64,000 nucleotides of DNA from Peptoniphilus sp. (GTDB lineage Bacteria; Bacillota; Clostridia; Tissierellales; Peptoniphilaceae), in contig JASBZH010000002.1 in assembly GCA_029983555.1 (NCBI GenBank), positions 1 through 64,000 on the forward strand, in the 5' to 3' direction. This document shows positions 8,460 through 16,606 of the stretch, piece by piece. The notes beneath the pieces were generated by a model that saw only the letters and a program-made list of their open reading frames with translations, did not search any database and was not told where the DNA came from. Each line of letters begins with the position of its first letter. The stretch's first letter is position 1. The translations under genes and the position numbers were made by a program.

Positions 8460-9300
8460 GATTTATGATTATTATTTTAGGTCTAAGCGTTTTTTTATTC
8501 AGATAATAGCAACACTTTTTACAAATTTAAAGGTGCAAAATTTTTTAAAGGGAACAATTTATAGTGGAAAATTTAAGGGGATTTGTGTGCCGGGATTAAA
8601 CTGTTATTCGTGCCCAGCAGCGCTTGGTGCTTGTCCTATTGGATCTTTCCAAGCAGTTGTTGGAAGTTTAAAATACAATTTTTCTTATTATGTTTCGGGA
8701 ATTATGATGTTTTTTGGAGCACTTTTTGGAAGAATTGTATGCGGATATTTGTGCCCCTTTGGATTATTTCAAGATGTTATTTATAAAATAAAGTCTAAGA
8801 AAATTTCAACTGAAAGATATAGGTATTTAAAATATTTGAAGTACTTAATTTTACTTATAGTCGTATGGATGATGCCTGTATTTTTTCAAGATGAATTTGG
8901 AGCGACTATTCCATATTTTTGTAAATATATTTGTCCTCAAGGAATACTCGAAGGAGGAATTCCTTTATCTATTGCAAATCCTGCCATAAGGTCAAGTCTT
9001 GGGAATTTATTTATTTTAAAGAGTACAATACTTGTCGTATTTGTGGTTTTATCTATATTTATGTATAGGCCATTTTGCAAATTTATCTGTCCATTGGGAG
9101 CATTTTATTCTATTTTCAATAAATTTTCTTTTTTTAAATATGAAGTTAAAAAGGATAAATGCATTGACTGTGGAAAATGCAAAAAAGTGTGCGACATGGA
9201 TGTTTATATGAAAAATTCACAAGATAATTTGGAATGCATAAGGTGCGATAAGTGTAGAAAGGTGTGTCCGACTGGTGCAATTTGTAGAAAATTTAAATAG
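8446..9300 (+). CDS. membrane-bound 4Fe-4S polyferredoxin (NapH/CcoG-like)
   Basis: A 284-residue membrane protein. It has several transmembrane helices, cytoplasm-facing CxxxCP motifs (YLCPFG, YICPQG, FICPLG) and two C-terminal [4Fe-4S] ferredoxin motifs: CIDCGKCKKVC and CIRCDKCRKVC. The N-terminal part has an extra Cys-rich stretch, CVPGLNCYSCP. The likely role is electron transfer between the cytoplasm and a membrane or extracytoplasmic partner; the partner is not identifiable here. The TTG start is supported by GGAG four bases upstream and by overlap with the CXXC peptide. No terminal reductase is nearby. Confidence 0.88.
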   Translation: MELDKIYDYYFRSKRFFIQIIATLFTNLKVQNFLKGTIYSGKFKGICVPGLNCYSCPAALGACPIGSFQAVVGSLKYNFSYYVSGIMMFFGALFGRIVCGYLCPFGLFQDVIYKIKSKKISTERYRYLKYLKYLILLIVVWMMPVFFQDEFGATIPYFCKYICPQGILEGGIPLSIANPAIRSSLGNLFILKSTILVVFVVLSIFMYRPFCKFICPLGAFYSIFNKFSFFKYEVKKDKCIDCGKCKKVCDMDVYMKNSQDNLECIRCDKCRKVCPTGAICRKFK

Positions 9301-9571
9301 TGAAAAGATTTTTATAATTTATTTATTGGTTATAAATATCGTTACATTTATATTTTATGGAGTGGATAAATTTAAATCAAAGCATGGTTTTTGGAGAATT
9401 AGAGAGAGAACTCTTTTAATTATGGGAATAATTGGAGGAGGATTTGGTGGATATCTAGCAATGATTATTTTTAGACACAAGACTTTGAAGAGTAAATTTT
9501 ATATAGCAAATTTTTTCGGAATATTTTTTGTAATTTATATTTTATTTAAAAATAGATGGCTTTTAGCATAA
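9275..9571 (+). CDS. DUF1294 membrane protein
   Basis: A 98-residue protein with about three hydrophobic helices and the family signature YGVDKFKSKHGFWRIRERTLL followed by GGGFGGYLAM and FRHKT. DUF1294 proteins (YsdA-like) are small membrane proteins of unknown function. The GTG start lies inside the end of the polyferredoxin gene with no clear ribosome site, so it is probably made by translational coupling. Its stop lies in a hairpin shared with the convergent gene. Confidence 0.85.
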   Translation: MQFVENLNSEKIFIIYLLVINIVTFIFYGVDKFKSKHGFWRIRERTLLIMGIIGGGFGGYLAMIIFRHKTLKSKFYIANFFGIFFVIYILFKNRWLLA

Positions 9572-9588
9572 GTCATCTATTTCTTTTA
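9550..9588. terminator. bidirectional terminator between convergent genes
   Basis: AAATAGATG (9550-9558) pairs with CATCTATTT (9574-9582); T-rich tails occur on both strands. The stem includes the ends of both coding regions (stops at 9571 and 9563), so the two genes overlap by a few bases within it. Confidence 0.7.
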
Positions 9589-10474
9589 ATATATCTCGAT
9601 TGTCCAACATTTTATTTATATTTTTAACATCTAAAATTATAACTTTTTCTTTTTTTAACTTCTCTTTTGTCTCATCTTTAAGTAGAGAGGTATTTATAAA
9701 TAGTACTGGAGTTATGCCCTTTGTAATTTTGGAAAAATTTTTAATGAGTTTTTCGGCTTCAGAATGTGGCAAAATTTTATAGTTTTCATATTTTTTTATT
9801 TCCAGTGCGTACCTTCTGTTTCCCTTTTTTACATAGAGATCAAACTTGGGATAATTGCCGTGGTTTTTATATCGCTCCACGTGATAACCTGTTCTTTGGA
9901 GTGCAACTTGTGCCAACATCTCGGAAGTTATCTCTTCGTTTAAACTGCTAAGGCCTTTTAATAAATTTTGTGGAAAAATTTTAAATATAGCTGTGCATTT
10001 ATCAGGGTCATTGCTCCTCTCGTTATAATCAAATCCTATGAGCAAGTTTTCTACTATATTGAAATTGCCATGAGCAATGGAATTTCTTACATGCCTAAGT
10101 AGCGCATCAGTTTTAGATTCATCTTCTTGCTTTGTCAAAATTAATTTTTGACTTTCAATGTAAATCTCATCACTATAAAAATTTACAATTTTGGGATCTA
10201 TATATTCCAAAAAAGCGACGTCTTTATTTTTAAGTTCCATGTGATTTTTTATAATTCCAAAAACAAAATTTTCGAAATTTAGTGAAGACACAAGTTCATT
10301 TTTATGTGACTGTATAGAATTGATGTTTGGAACATACCAAAGTAGGTATTCCAAAACTTTTTTCATCTCAAACGAAAGATCCAATGGAATTTCTTTATGA
10401 TAAATTGAATATTTAATTTTAGAACCGCTATTTTCAAATTCAAAACCGTATTTTGAAAGAATATTTTTGTCCAT
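9563..10474 (-). CDS. unrecognised protein with HEPN RNase-like and PD-(D/E)XK nuclease-like regions
   Basis: I do not recognise this 303-residue protein as a named family. Its helical N-terminal half contains LLRHVRNSIAHGNF, where R130-N131...H135 matches the RX4-6H catalytic motif of HEPN ribonucleases. Its C-terminal third has D212 (YPKFDLYV), then E225-I226-K227 (YALEIKKY) after a beta hairpin. That is the D-Xn-E-X-K signature of PD-(D/E)XK (Mrr/Vsr-like) nucleases. A good AGGTGA ribosome site fixes the ATG. It is the only gene on this strand between two forward operons, so it looks like an insertion. A stand-alone defence or RNA/DNA damage role is inference only. Confidence 0.6.
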   Translation of the reverse strand: MDKNILSKYGFEFENSGSKIKYSIYHKEIPLDLSFEMKKVLEYLLWYVPNINSIQSHKNELVSSLNFENFVFGIIKNHMELKNKDVAFLEYIDPKIVNFYSDEIYIESQKLILTKQEDESKTDALLRHVRNSIAHGNFNIVENLLIGFDYNERSNDPDKCTAIFKIFPQNLLKGLSSLNEEITSEMLAQVALQRTGYHVERYKNHGNYPKFDLYVKKGNRRYALEIKKYENYKILPHSEAEKLIKNFSKITKGITPVLFINTSLLKDETKEKLKKEKVIILDVKNINKMLDNRDILKEIDDLC

Positions 10475-10570
10475 AATTTCACCTGCACAATTTATAACTT
10501 AATGATATCACAAAAAATTCTATTAATAAATTGAATTATAGTTTAAAATATAATAGCAAGGAGGGAAAAA

Positions 10571-11257
10571 ATGGATAATAAAATAAAAAAGTTTGTTCCA
10601 TATATTCAAACTGAACTCAGAAAAAGACAGGTAAGCGTGCCCGAAGTAACTTACAGGGCAAGCGGCATAAATTTCAACGGAAAGAGGATAAAGTCTTTAC
10701 TTTTTACGAATGATATAGCTATTCTTTGCAACAACAATGCGCAGGCTATAATGAGTGTATATCCTTTTACTCCGCAACTTAAAATTGTATCTGCTGTATG
10801 TGAGACTGCTACAGTTCCAGTATTTGTCGGAGTAGGTGGAGGAACTACAAATGGAATTAGATCATTAAATATTGCAATTCAAGCGGAACTTCTCGGTGCT
10901 CTTGGAGTTGTAGTAAATGCTCCCATGAATAATGGAAATATAAAATTAATTGCTGACTCTTTAGATATTCCAGTCGTAGCAACTATAATTTCATTAAATG
11001 ACGATATTCTAGGGAAAGTAGATGCTGGCGCTAAAGTTTTAAATGTAGCTGGAGGTCATGATACAACTAAGCTAATCGAGAAATGTAGAAAAGAGCTTGG
11101 AGATGAGTTTCCAATTATAGCAACTGGAGGACATACAGACGAGCACATTTTAGAAACTATAAACGCTGGAGCAAATGCAATCACTTATACTCCACCTTCA
11201 AGTTCTGAGATTTTTTCTGAAGTAATGGATAATTACAGAGACAAAATGTCTGATTAA
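10571..11257 (+). CDS. TIM-barrel (phosphate-binding type) protein of unknown function
   Basis: A 228-residue soluble protein with repeating beta-strand/alpha pattern and GG-containing loops: VGVGGGTTNGIRS, VLNVAGGHDTTKLIE, PIIATGGHTDEHILETINAGANAITYTPP. This resembles half-barrel phosphate-binding sites of ThiG/NanE-like TIM barrels. Homologues in clostridia are, as far as I recall, simply labelled hydrolases; no substrate is known to me. AAGGAGGG precedes the ATG. It precedes an NhaC antiporter by 60 bases, possibly the same transcript. Confidence 0.6.
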   Translation: MDNKIKKFVPYIQTELRKRQVSVPEVTYRASGINFNGKRIKSLLFTNDIAILCNNNAQAIMSVYPFTPQLKIVSAVCETATVPVFVGVGGGTTNGIRSLNIAIQAELLGALGVVVNAPMNNGNIKLIADSLDIPVVATIISLNDDILGKVDAGAKVLNVAGGHDTTKLIEKCRKELGDEFPIIATGGHTDEHILETINAGANAITYTPPSSSEIFSEVMDNYRDKMSD

Positions 11258-11317
11258 CTTGATTTTTTTCCTTTAATGTACTAAAATTAAATGTAATCAA
11301 AAAAAAGGAGAGAAAAG

Positions 11318-12817
11318 ATGGAATTCGGTATTTTATCTATAGTACCGCCAATTGTTGCAATTGCACTTGCACTTATCACAAAAGAAGTTATTACTTCACT
11401 ATTACTTGGTATTATTGCAGGCGGTTTAATTTTTACAGGCGGAAATATTGTTTCGGCCCTAGAAACTGTATTTGAATTAATGGGAACGAAACTTGGCGAC
11501 AATGCACTAATGATAGTGTTTTTGGCAATGCTTGGTTCTCTTGTAATGGTAATGAATATGGCTGGAGGATCTTTTGCCTATGGAAAGTGGGCAAGTAAAA
11601 AAATAAAGAGCAAAACTTCAGCAAAACTTGCGACAGCTTTACTTGGAATTTTAATTTTTATTGACGATTATTTCAACTGTCTTACTGTTGGAGCAGTAAT
11701 GAAGCCTATAATTGACGAAAACAAAGTCTCAAGAGCAAAGCTTGCACATTTAATCGACTCAACAGCGGCTCCTGTGTGTATTATAGCACCAGTTTCTAGT
11801 TGGGCTGCATCTGTTGTAGCAGTTATTGGAGATACAGGTGTTAAAAATCCAATGAATGTATTTTTAAGCACTATCCCAATGAACGCTTATGTGCTTTTGA
11901 CACTTTTTACTGTGTTTTATTTTGCGTTTTCTAAAAATGAGATTGGAGTAATGCAAAAGTATGAAATTAATGACACTTCAAAAGTTGTTGAAAAAGAAGA
12001 GGTTGGATATAAATATTCTGAAAATGAAAGAGTAATAGATCTTATCATTCCAATTGTTACTTTAATTTTTATAACTATTATGATGATGCTAAAGACAGGT
12101 GGTTTATTTGCAGGAGATAGCAATTTAACAGATGCTTTTGGAAATGCAAATGTAAATTTATCTTTGGTAATAGGATCTTTTACAGCGATAATAATTGCGT
12201 TTATAATGTATATTCCAAGAAAACTTTTGACTTTCAAAGAGTTTATGAATGGAATTGTTGACGGAATGAAAACAATGCTTTCAGCAATTGTAATTTTAAG
12301 TTTGGCGTGGACAATCGGTGGAATAACTAGCGACAATTATTTAAACACTGGATCTTACATTGCATCACTTATAACTAGTTCAACTATGCCAATGTGGATA
12401 CTTCCTGTAATTATTTTTATAGTTGGAGCATTTTTATCCTTCTCAACAGGAACAGCTTGGGGAACTTTTGGTATCTTAATTCCAATAATGGTACCAATTT
12501 TAATGCACACAAATTCTATGCACTATTTGAATATAGTACTTGCATCAATATTTTCTGGTTCAGTTTTTGGGGACCACTGTTCGCCAATTTCTGATACTAC
12601 AATACTTTCATCTGCTGGTGCAGGGTGCGATCATATAGCCCATGTTTCAAGTCAGCTTTCCTATTCTATTTCTGTAGGAATTGCTTCAGCTGTGGGATTC
12701 TTTATTTCAGGATATTTAGACAAGCCTATCCTCACTGTGCCAATTGGTTTTGTCGTATTATTAATTATTTTGGCATTTATGAAGAAGAAAACTATTAAAA
12801 AATATGGAACAATATAA
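11318..12817 (+). CDS. NhaC-family Na+/H+ antiporter
   Basis: A polytopic membrane protein of 499 residues with 11-13 predicted helices. Recognisable family segments are FIDDYFNCLTVGAVMKPI, DSTAAPVCIIAPVSSWAA, GTAWGTFGILIPI and GSVFGDHCSPISDTTILSSAGAGCDHIAHV. NhaC-type carriers exchange Na+ for H+, and some relatives exchange malate/lactate or amino-acid derivatives, so the exact substrate is open. GGAGAG lies before the ATG. Confidence 0.9.
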   Translation: MEFGILSIVPPIVAIALALITKEVITSLLLGIIAGGLIFTGGNIVSALETVFELMGTKLGDNALMIVFLAMLGSLVMVMNMAGGSFAYGKWASKKIKSKTSAKLATALLGILIFIDDYFNCLTVGAVMKPIIDENKVSRAKLAHLIDSTAAPVCIIAPVSSWAASVVAVIGDTGVKNPMNVFLSTIPMNAYVLLTLFTVFYFAFSKNEIGVMQKYEINDTSKVVEKEEVGYKYSENERVIDLIIPIVTLIFITIMMMLKTGGLFAGDSNLTDAFGNANVNLSLVIGSFTAIIIAFIMYIPRKLLTFKEFMNGIVDGMKTMLSAIVILSLAWTIGGITSDNYLNTGSYIASLITSSTMPMWILPVIIFIVGAFLSFSTGTAWGTFGILIPIMVPILMHTNSMHYLNIVLASIFSGSVFGDHCSPISDTTILSSAGAGCDHIAHVSSQLSYSISVGIASAVGFFISGYLDKPILTVPIGFVVLLIILAFMKKKTIKKYGTI

Positions 12818-12827
12818 TTATAAATTT

Positions 12828-12866
12828 AAGTATTAAGAAACTTTTTGTTTTTTAATACTTTTTTTT
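12828..12866 (+). terminator. intrinsic terminator after the NhaC gene
   Basis: AAGTATTAA (12828-12836) pairs with TTAATACTT (12852-12860), followed by T8. Confidence 0.75.
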
Positions 12867-12958
12867 AAAAAAACATTTGCAAAAAGTTTTAAAAGTATTA
12901 TCATTGATATTAGATAATTTACATAGTTACTTAGAGTTATTTTTCATGGGGGTGTATT

Positions 12959-13459
12959 ATGACTCTTAAAGTTGAAAAGAAAAGTATTATAGATATTGAG
13001 GCAGACGCTATTGTAAATGCTGCCAATGAAGAATTAAAAAGAGGCGGAGGAATAAGTGGAATAATTTTTGAAGCTGCAAATTCAGATGAGCTTCAAAAAG
13101 AATGTGACAAATTAGCTCCAATTGAACCTGGAAAGTCAGCTATAACTAGTGGATATGATTTAAAAGCAAAATATATCATTCACACAGTTGGACCAGTTTA
13201 TTTTGATGGAAACAAGGGTGAGGATAAAATTTTAAGAGACGCTTATCTTTCAGCCTTAAATCTTGCAAAAGAGAATGGATTAAAATCAATTGTATTTCCA
13301 CTAATTTCATCAGGAATTTATGGATATCCAAAAGATGAAGCTGCAGAAATTGCAGTAAATGCCATCCTTGATTTCTTAAAAGAAAACGATATGGAAGTAA
13401 TTATATCTACACTCGATCAAAAGATTTACGATGTAATCATGGAAAAGTTAAATAAATAA
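12959..13459 (+). CDS. macrodomain protein (ADP-ribose/O-acetyl-ADP-ribose hydrolase type)
   Basis: A single macrodomain of 166 residues. It has the MacroD-type motifs VNAANEELKRGGGISG (ADP-ribose binding), YIIHTVGP and FPLISSGIYGYP. Family members remove ADP-ribose from proteins or deacetylate O-acetyl-ADP-ribose. The usual GAIH after the glycine loop is GIIF here, so the His common in that position is Phe. There is no neighbouring ADP-ribosyltransferase or sirtuin. GGGGGTG precedes the ATG; the gene is monocistronic. Confidence 0.88.
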   Translation: MTLKVEKKSIIDIEADAIVNAANEELKRGGGISGIIFEAANSDELQKECDKLAPIEPGKSAITSGYDLKAKYIIHTVGPVYFDGNKGEDKILRDAYLSALNLAKENGLKSIVFPLISSGIYGYPKDEAAEIAVNAILDFLKENDMEVIISTLDQKIYDVIMEKLNK

Positions 13460-13470
13460 ACTGATTATAA

Positions 13471-13502
13471 AAAAGCCCAGGAACTTTCCTGGGCAATTTT
13501 TT
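13471..13502. terminator. strong bidirectional terminator
   Basis: GCCCAGGAA (13475-13483) pairs perfectly with TTCCTGGGC (13486-13494). There is an A run before and a T run after, so it works for the macrodomain gene on + and the PBP operon on -. Confidence 0.9.
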
Positions 13503-13677
13503 ATTTCAAAAACTTATTTCTAAATTTAATTCTAGATGCTCTGTAAAGGATTTTTGTACCTACAAGCGGATGTTTTACAACTTGTTTTCTAAGACCCTTT
13601 TTTAATCTTCTCTTTCTTTTATTCTTTAAAAATTTGTGAGCAATTGCAAATTTTATAATCTTTGGAAATAATTTCAT
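13501..13677 (-). CDS. small highly basic protein downstream of the PBP
   Basis: A 58-residue protein of unknown function. It starts MKLFPKIIKFAIAHKF and continues with a dense Lys/Arg region (KNKRKRRLKKGLRK), then a moderately hydrophobic tail. I chose the ATG at 13677 because AAGGAGG lies upstream of it; the longer reading frame has none. It begins 10 bases after the PBP stop, so it is probably co-transcribed. It could be a membrane-peripheral or nucleic-acid-binding peptide; I cannot say which. Confidence 0.65.
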   Translation of the reverse strand: MKLFPKIIKFAIAHKFLKNKRKRRLKKGLRKQVVKHPLVGTKILYRASRIKFRNKFLK

Positions 13678-13687
13678 ATTTTCCTCC

Positions 13688-16501
13688 TTAATTTTCATTT
13701 TCATTTTCATTTAAATTATTTTCGTTATCTTCTCCGTTTTCCTCAAACCAATCTCTAGTGTGAACGTCACAGTAAGAACTTGGAATTTCCATATAATCCT
13801 CTGGATAAATGTTGTAGTGCTCCTTAGGATTGTAATCATCTTTTCTTTTAAATCGCACTGTATATAACACAGATTCGCTTGGACAAAATTGAGTTGCAAG
13901 TTTGTTCGAATCTTTACATATTAAATATTTTTTAAACATGTCGTCTTCACTAGTTGGCTCGCTTCCCATTATATATTTTTCTGTATACCCAGAATTTGCG
14001 TATTCAGTCAATTTGTTGCCTAGTTTTCCGCTTTTGGATGAAATATATCTTTTGACAATATAATGTGGATCATCAGGGAAAACTGAATCATCTTTTAAAT
14101 CTGTTGTCATAGTATTAAATAAATTGACGATAGAAGATGTATCAGAAGATAGTGATATTTTTTGGATGTCAGCTCCCAGCCACATAGACACTGTGTACTT
14201 GTCACTAAAAGAACTTATCCAGTAGTCAGAGTTAAATCTATTTTGACCAACATAGGATGCTGTTTTTGCTTTTGCAATGCGTGCACCTCTGGCGTTTCCA
14301 TATTTTGTATTTCTTTTAAAGACGTCTTTTAATAAAAATGAATTTTTATCATCAAGTAATTTTTCTGATTTATTGGTATTGTCAATTATTACATTTCCAC
14401 TTGAGTCTTCAATTTTTATTATAGAGGTTTGTTCTTTGTATTCGCCGTTATTTGCAACTGTTTGATACATTTTCGAAATATCAAAAAGAGTTGTTCCTAC
14501 TTGCATATTGCCAAGAGCAAGTGATTCAAGATTGTCATCATGTTTTTTTGGATTTTCAGATTTTTCAATGTAAAAATCTTTTCCGTCATCTTTAATTATA
14601 TTGAATTTCTGCAGAACTTCTTTAGATTTATCTATGCCAATTTCTTGTAAAATTTCTGTATTTATTACATTTGATGAATTTTCCAAAGCCTCTCTTATAG
14701 TCATAAGTCCCTTAAATGAGTTGTAATAATTGTGAGGCCAAAACATTCCATCTACAGTGATTGGAACATCATCATATACATCTCCTAAAGTTTTTCCTTC
14801 CATTAGGGCTGGATAATATACTGTAAATGGAGTGATTATACTTCCAGGTTGTCTATATGAATCTGTCGCTCTATTTAAAATTTTAGCATTTTTAGAATTT
14901 ACATCGAGACCTCCAATAATCGCTTCGACAAATCCCGTTTCATTGTTTGAAACAATCATTGCAGATTCAGGCTGAACTGTGGGATGCGGATTAAAGCTAT
15001 AAAAATTATTGGAAATGACTAAATTTTCATTCTCATCAATTTTATAAAAATCATTTAACTCTTTGATATATGATCCGTCAATAATTAAGTAATTATTTTT
15101 TAGCTCGTATGATGATGGATCAATTTGAAGTTCTCCAATTTCGTAGGTTTCTAGAATTTTATTTTGGTTTATTTCGTATAAGTCAATAATATCGAGTTTA
15201 TTTTGAGATTTTTTAAAGTAAATGCTATCAATTTTTAAATCACCGTGGCTCGATATGCTGTAAGAGTCCTTTGGTATTGTGAGATTAAAATTTTCATCGA
15301 AATTTGAATATCTGGTAAAATATAATATTTCATCATTAAATACTATATTTTTATTCTCATCAAAGTTCAGTTTTAAAAGTCTTGAGCCTTGTTGTGATTT
15401 ATAATTTAGAAGAAAGCTTTGAAAGTTAGAATATTTATCTTCCAAATCGTTTTGCATTTCTTCATTTATAGATGAATAGACTCTATAGCCACCAGTGAAA
15501 AGCTTGTGTTCGCCCTCATTTAAACTTATTTTATAGTAATCTGCCAAATATTTTGACGCTTCACTTTTAATAAAATCAGTTGAATATGAGCTCATGTTGT
15601 GATTTTTAAATTCCTTTGGATTTAGATCGTTTATGATGTCAAAATTTAATGCTTTTTCATACTCTATGTCATCTATATAACCGAGCTCTTTCATCCTATT
15701 AAGTACAATCTTTTGTCTGTCAAATGCATCTTGATTAAGCACTAGATAATATTTTTGTCCGTTTATAGTCCTAGTTCCAATAATATTTAAATCGTCACTT
15801 ATAAATTCTTCTGGAACTGATTTAAACGGAGCATAATTAGTTGGCGATTTTGGAATACCAGCGAGTAGGGCAGCCTCTGCAGTGTTAAGCTCATAGGCAT
15901 GTTTTGAAAAATAAGTTTCGCTTGCAGCTTCCACTCCGTAGGCTCCTTGACCCAAGTTTATTCTATTTAAGTAAGCTTCTAGGATTTCTTGTTTAGTAAG
16001 TACGTCTTCAACTCTTAGTGACAAATAGGCTTCTTGAATTTTTCTATTCATTGTCTTTGCGTTGGAAAGATACACACTTCTTACGAGTTGCTGAGTTATT
16101 GTAGAGCCACCTCTTACTAGTGAGCCGCTCTTTATATTGGTTACAAGAGAAGATGCTATTCCAATTGGATCGAGGCCCTTATGTGTGTAAAATCTGTGGT
16201 CTTCTATTGCGACAAAAGAATTTTTAACTTGATCTGGCAAATCTTTTAAATCCACGAGAGTTCTATATTCTAAAGATTCTACTTTTTCTAAGAGAGAATT
16301 GTCTTTGGAATAAATATATGAAGTTTGATTAAAAGAATTAGTTAAATTTTCTAAATTAGTTGTTGGAGTTTTTGAAATAATAGAAACTATGATTGCTGAT
16401 AAAATTGAAAACATAATAGCTATTATTAAAAGCACAACTAAAAGAATAATTTTAATTTTATCTTTTTTGTTCAGGTCTTTAAATTTTTTAAATTTATTCA
16501 T
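13688..16501 (-). CDS. class A penicillin-binding protein (GT51) with degenerate transpeptidase site
   Basis: Builds glycan strands at the outer face of the membrane. The 937-residue protein has a short cytoplasmic stretch, one membrane anchor (about residues 15-40) and a GT51 domain with intact IEDHRFYTHKGLDP and GGSTITQQLV motifs. A long middle region is followed by a transpeptidase-like domain. In that domain the active-site SXXK reads S554-I-I-T557 in RQPGSIITPF, so the general-base Lys is Thr. SxN is intact (S609-S610-N611), and KTG reads K746-T-A. It is likely a glycosyltransferase with no or little crosslinking activity. GGGAGG precedes the ATG. The tail is Asn/Glu-rich. Confidence 0.9.
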   Translation of the reverse strand: MNKFKKFKDLNKKDKIKIILLVVLLIIAIMFSILSAIIVSIISKTPTTNLENLTNSFNQTSYIYSKDNSLLEKVESLEYRTLVDLKDLPDQVKNSFVAIEDHRFYTHKGLDPIGIASSLVTNIKSGSLVRGGSTITQQLVRSVYLSNAKTMNRKIQEAYLSLRVEDVLTKQEILEAYLNRINLGQGAYGVEAASETYFSKHAYELNTAEAALLAGIPKSPTNYAPFKSVPEEFISDDLNIIGTRTINGQKYYLVLNQDAFDRQKIVLNRMKELGYIDDIEYEKALNFDIINDLNPKEFKNHNMSSYSTDFIKSEASKYLADYYKISLNEGEHKLFTGGYRVYSSINEEMQNDLEDKYSNFQSFLLNYKSQQGSRLLKLNFDENKNIVFNDEILYFTRYSNFDENFNLTIPKDSYSISSHGDLKIDSIYFKKSQNKLDIIDLYEINQNKILETYEIGELQIDPSSYELKNNYLIIDGSYIKELNDFYKIDENENLVISNNFYSFNPHPTVQPESAMIVSNNETGFVEAIIGGLDVNSKNAKILNRATDSYRQPGSIITPFTVYYPALMEGKTLGDVYDDVPITVDGMFWPHNYYNSFKGLMTIREALENSSNVINTEILQEIGIDKSKEVLQKFNIIKDDGKDFYIEKSENPKKHDDNLESLALGNMQVGTTLFDISKMYQTVANNGEYKEQTSIIKIEDSSGNVIIDNTNKSEKLLDDKNSFLLKDVFKRNTKYGNARGARIAKAKTASYVGQNRFNSDYWISSFSDKYTVSMWLGADIQKISLSSDTSSIVNLFNTMTTDLKDDSVFPDDPHYIVKRYISSKSGKLGNKLTEYANSGYTEKYIMGSEPTSEDDMFKKYLICKDSNKLATQFCPSESVLYTVRFKRKDDYNPKEHYNIYPEDYMEIPSSYCDVHTRDWFEENGEDNENNLNENENEN

Positions 16502-16518
16502 AGAAACCTCCCGAATTT

Positions 16519-16547
16519 ATTATACCATCTAAGATACTTAAATACTA
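16519..16547 (-). promoter_or_regulatory. promoter of the PBP gene
   Basis: On the minus strand TGG-TATAAT (16524-16519) forms an extended -10; the -35 is poor. It is divergent from the hflX promoter in the same intergenic region. Confidence 0.5.
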
Positions 16548-16571
16548 TTTTAACGAATAAAAGACATAAAG

Positions 16572-16600
16572 TTTTTAATTTTATGTTTTATTGGTATAAT
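16572..16600 (+). promoter_or_regulatory. hflX promoter, immediately before the start codon
   Basis: TGG-TATAAT with TATAAT at 16595-16600; the -35 region is T-rich only. The next ATG is at 16607, so the predicted start of transcription coincides with the start codon. Confidence 0.55.
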
Positions 16601-16606
16601 TAAGTT

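Noticed and set aside
11917..12336. 139-residue reverse-strand frame inside the NhaC gene
   Set aside because: Lies fully opposite a well-recognised membrane protein, is hydrophobic as expected from its antisense, and lacks a ribosome site or family match.
13688..13740. Asn/Glu repeat at the C-terminus of the PBP as a functional repeat
   Set aside because: A short low-complexity tail, common at ends of AT-rich genes; nothing more can be supported.
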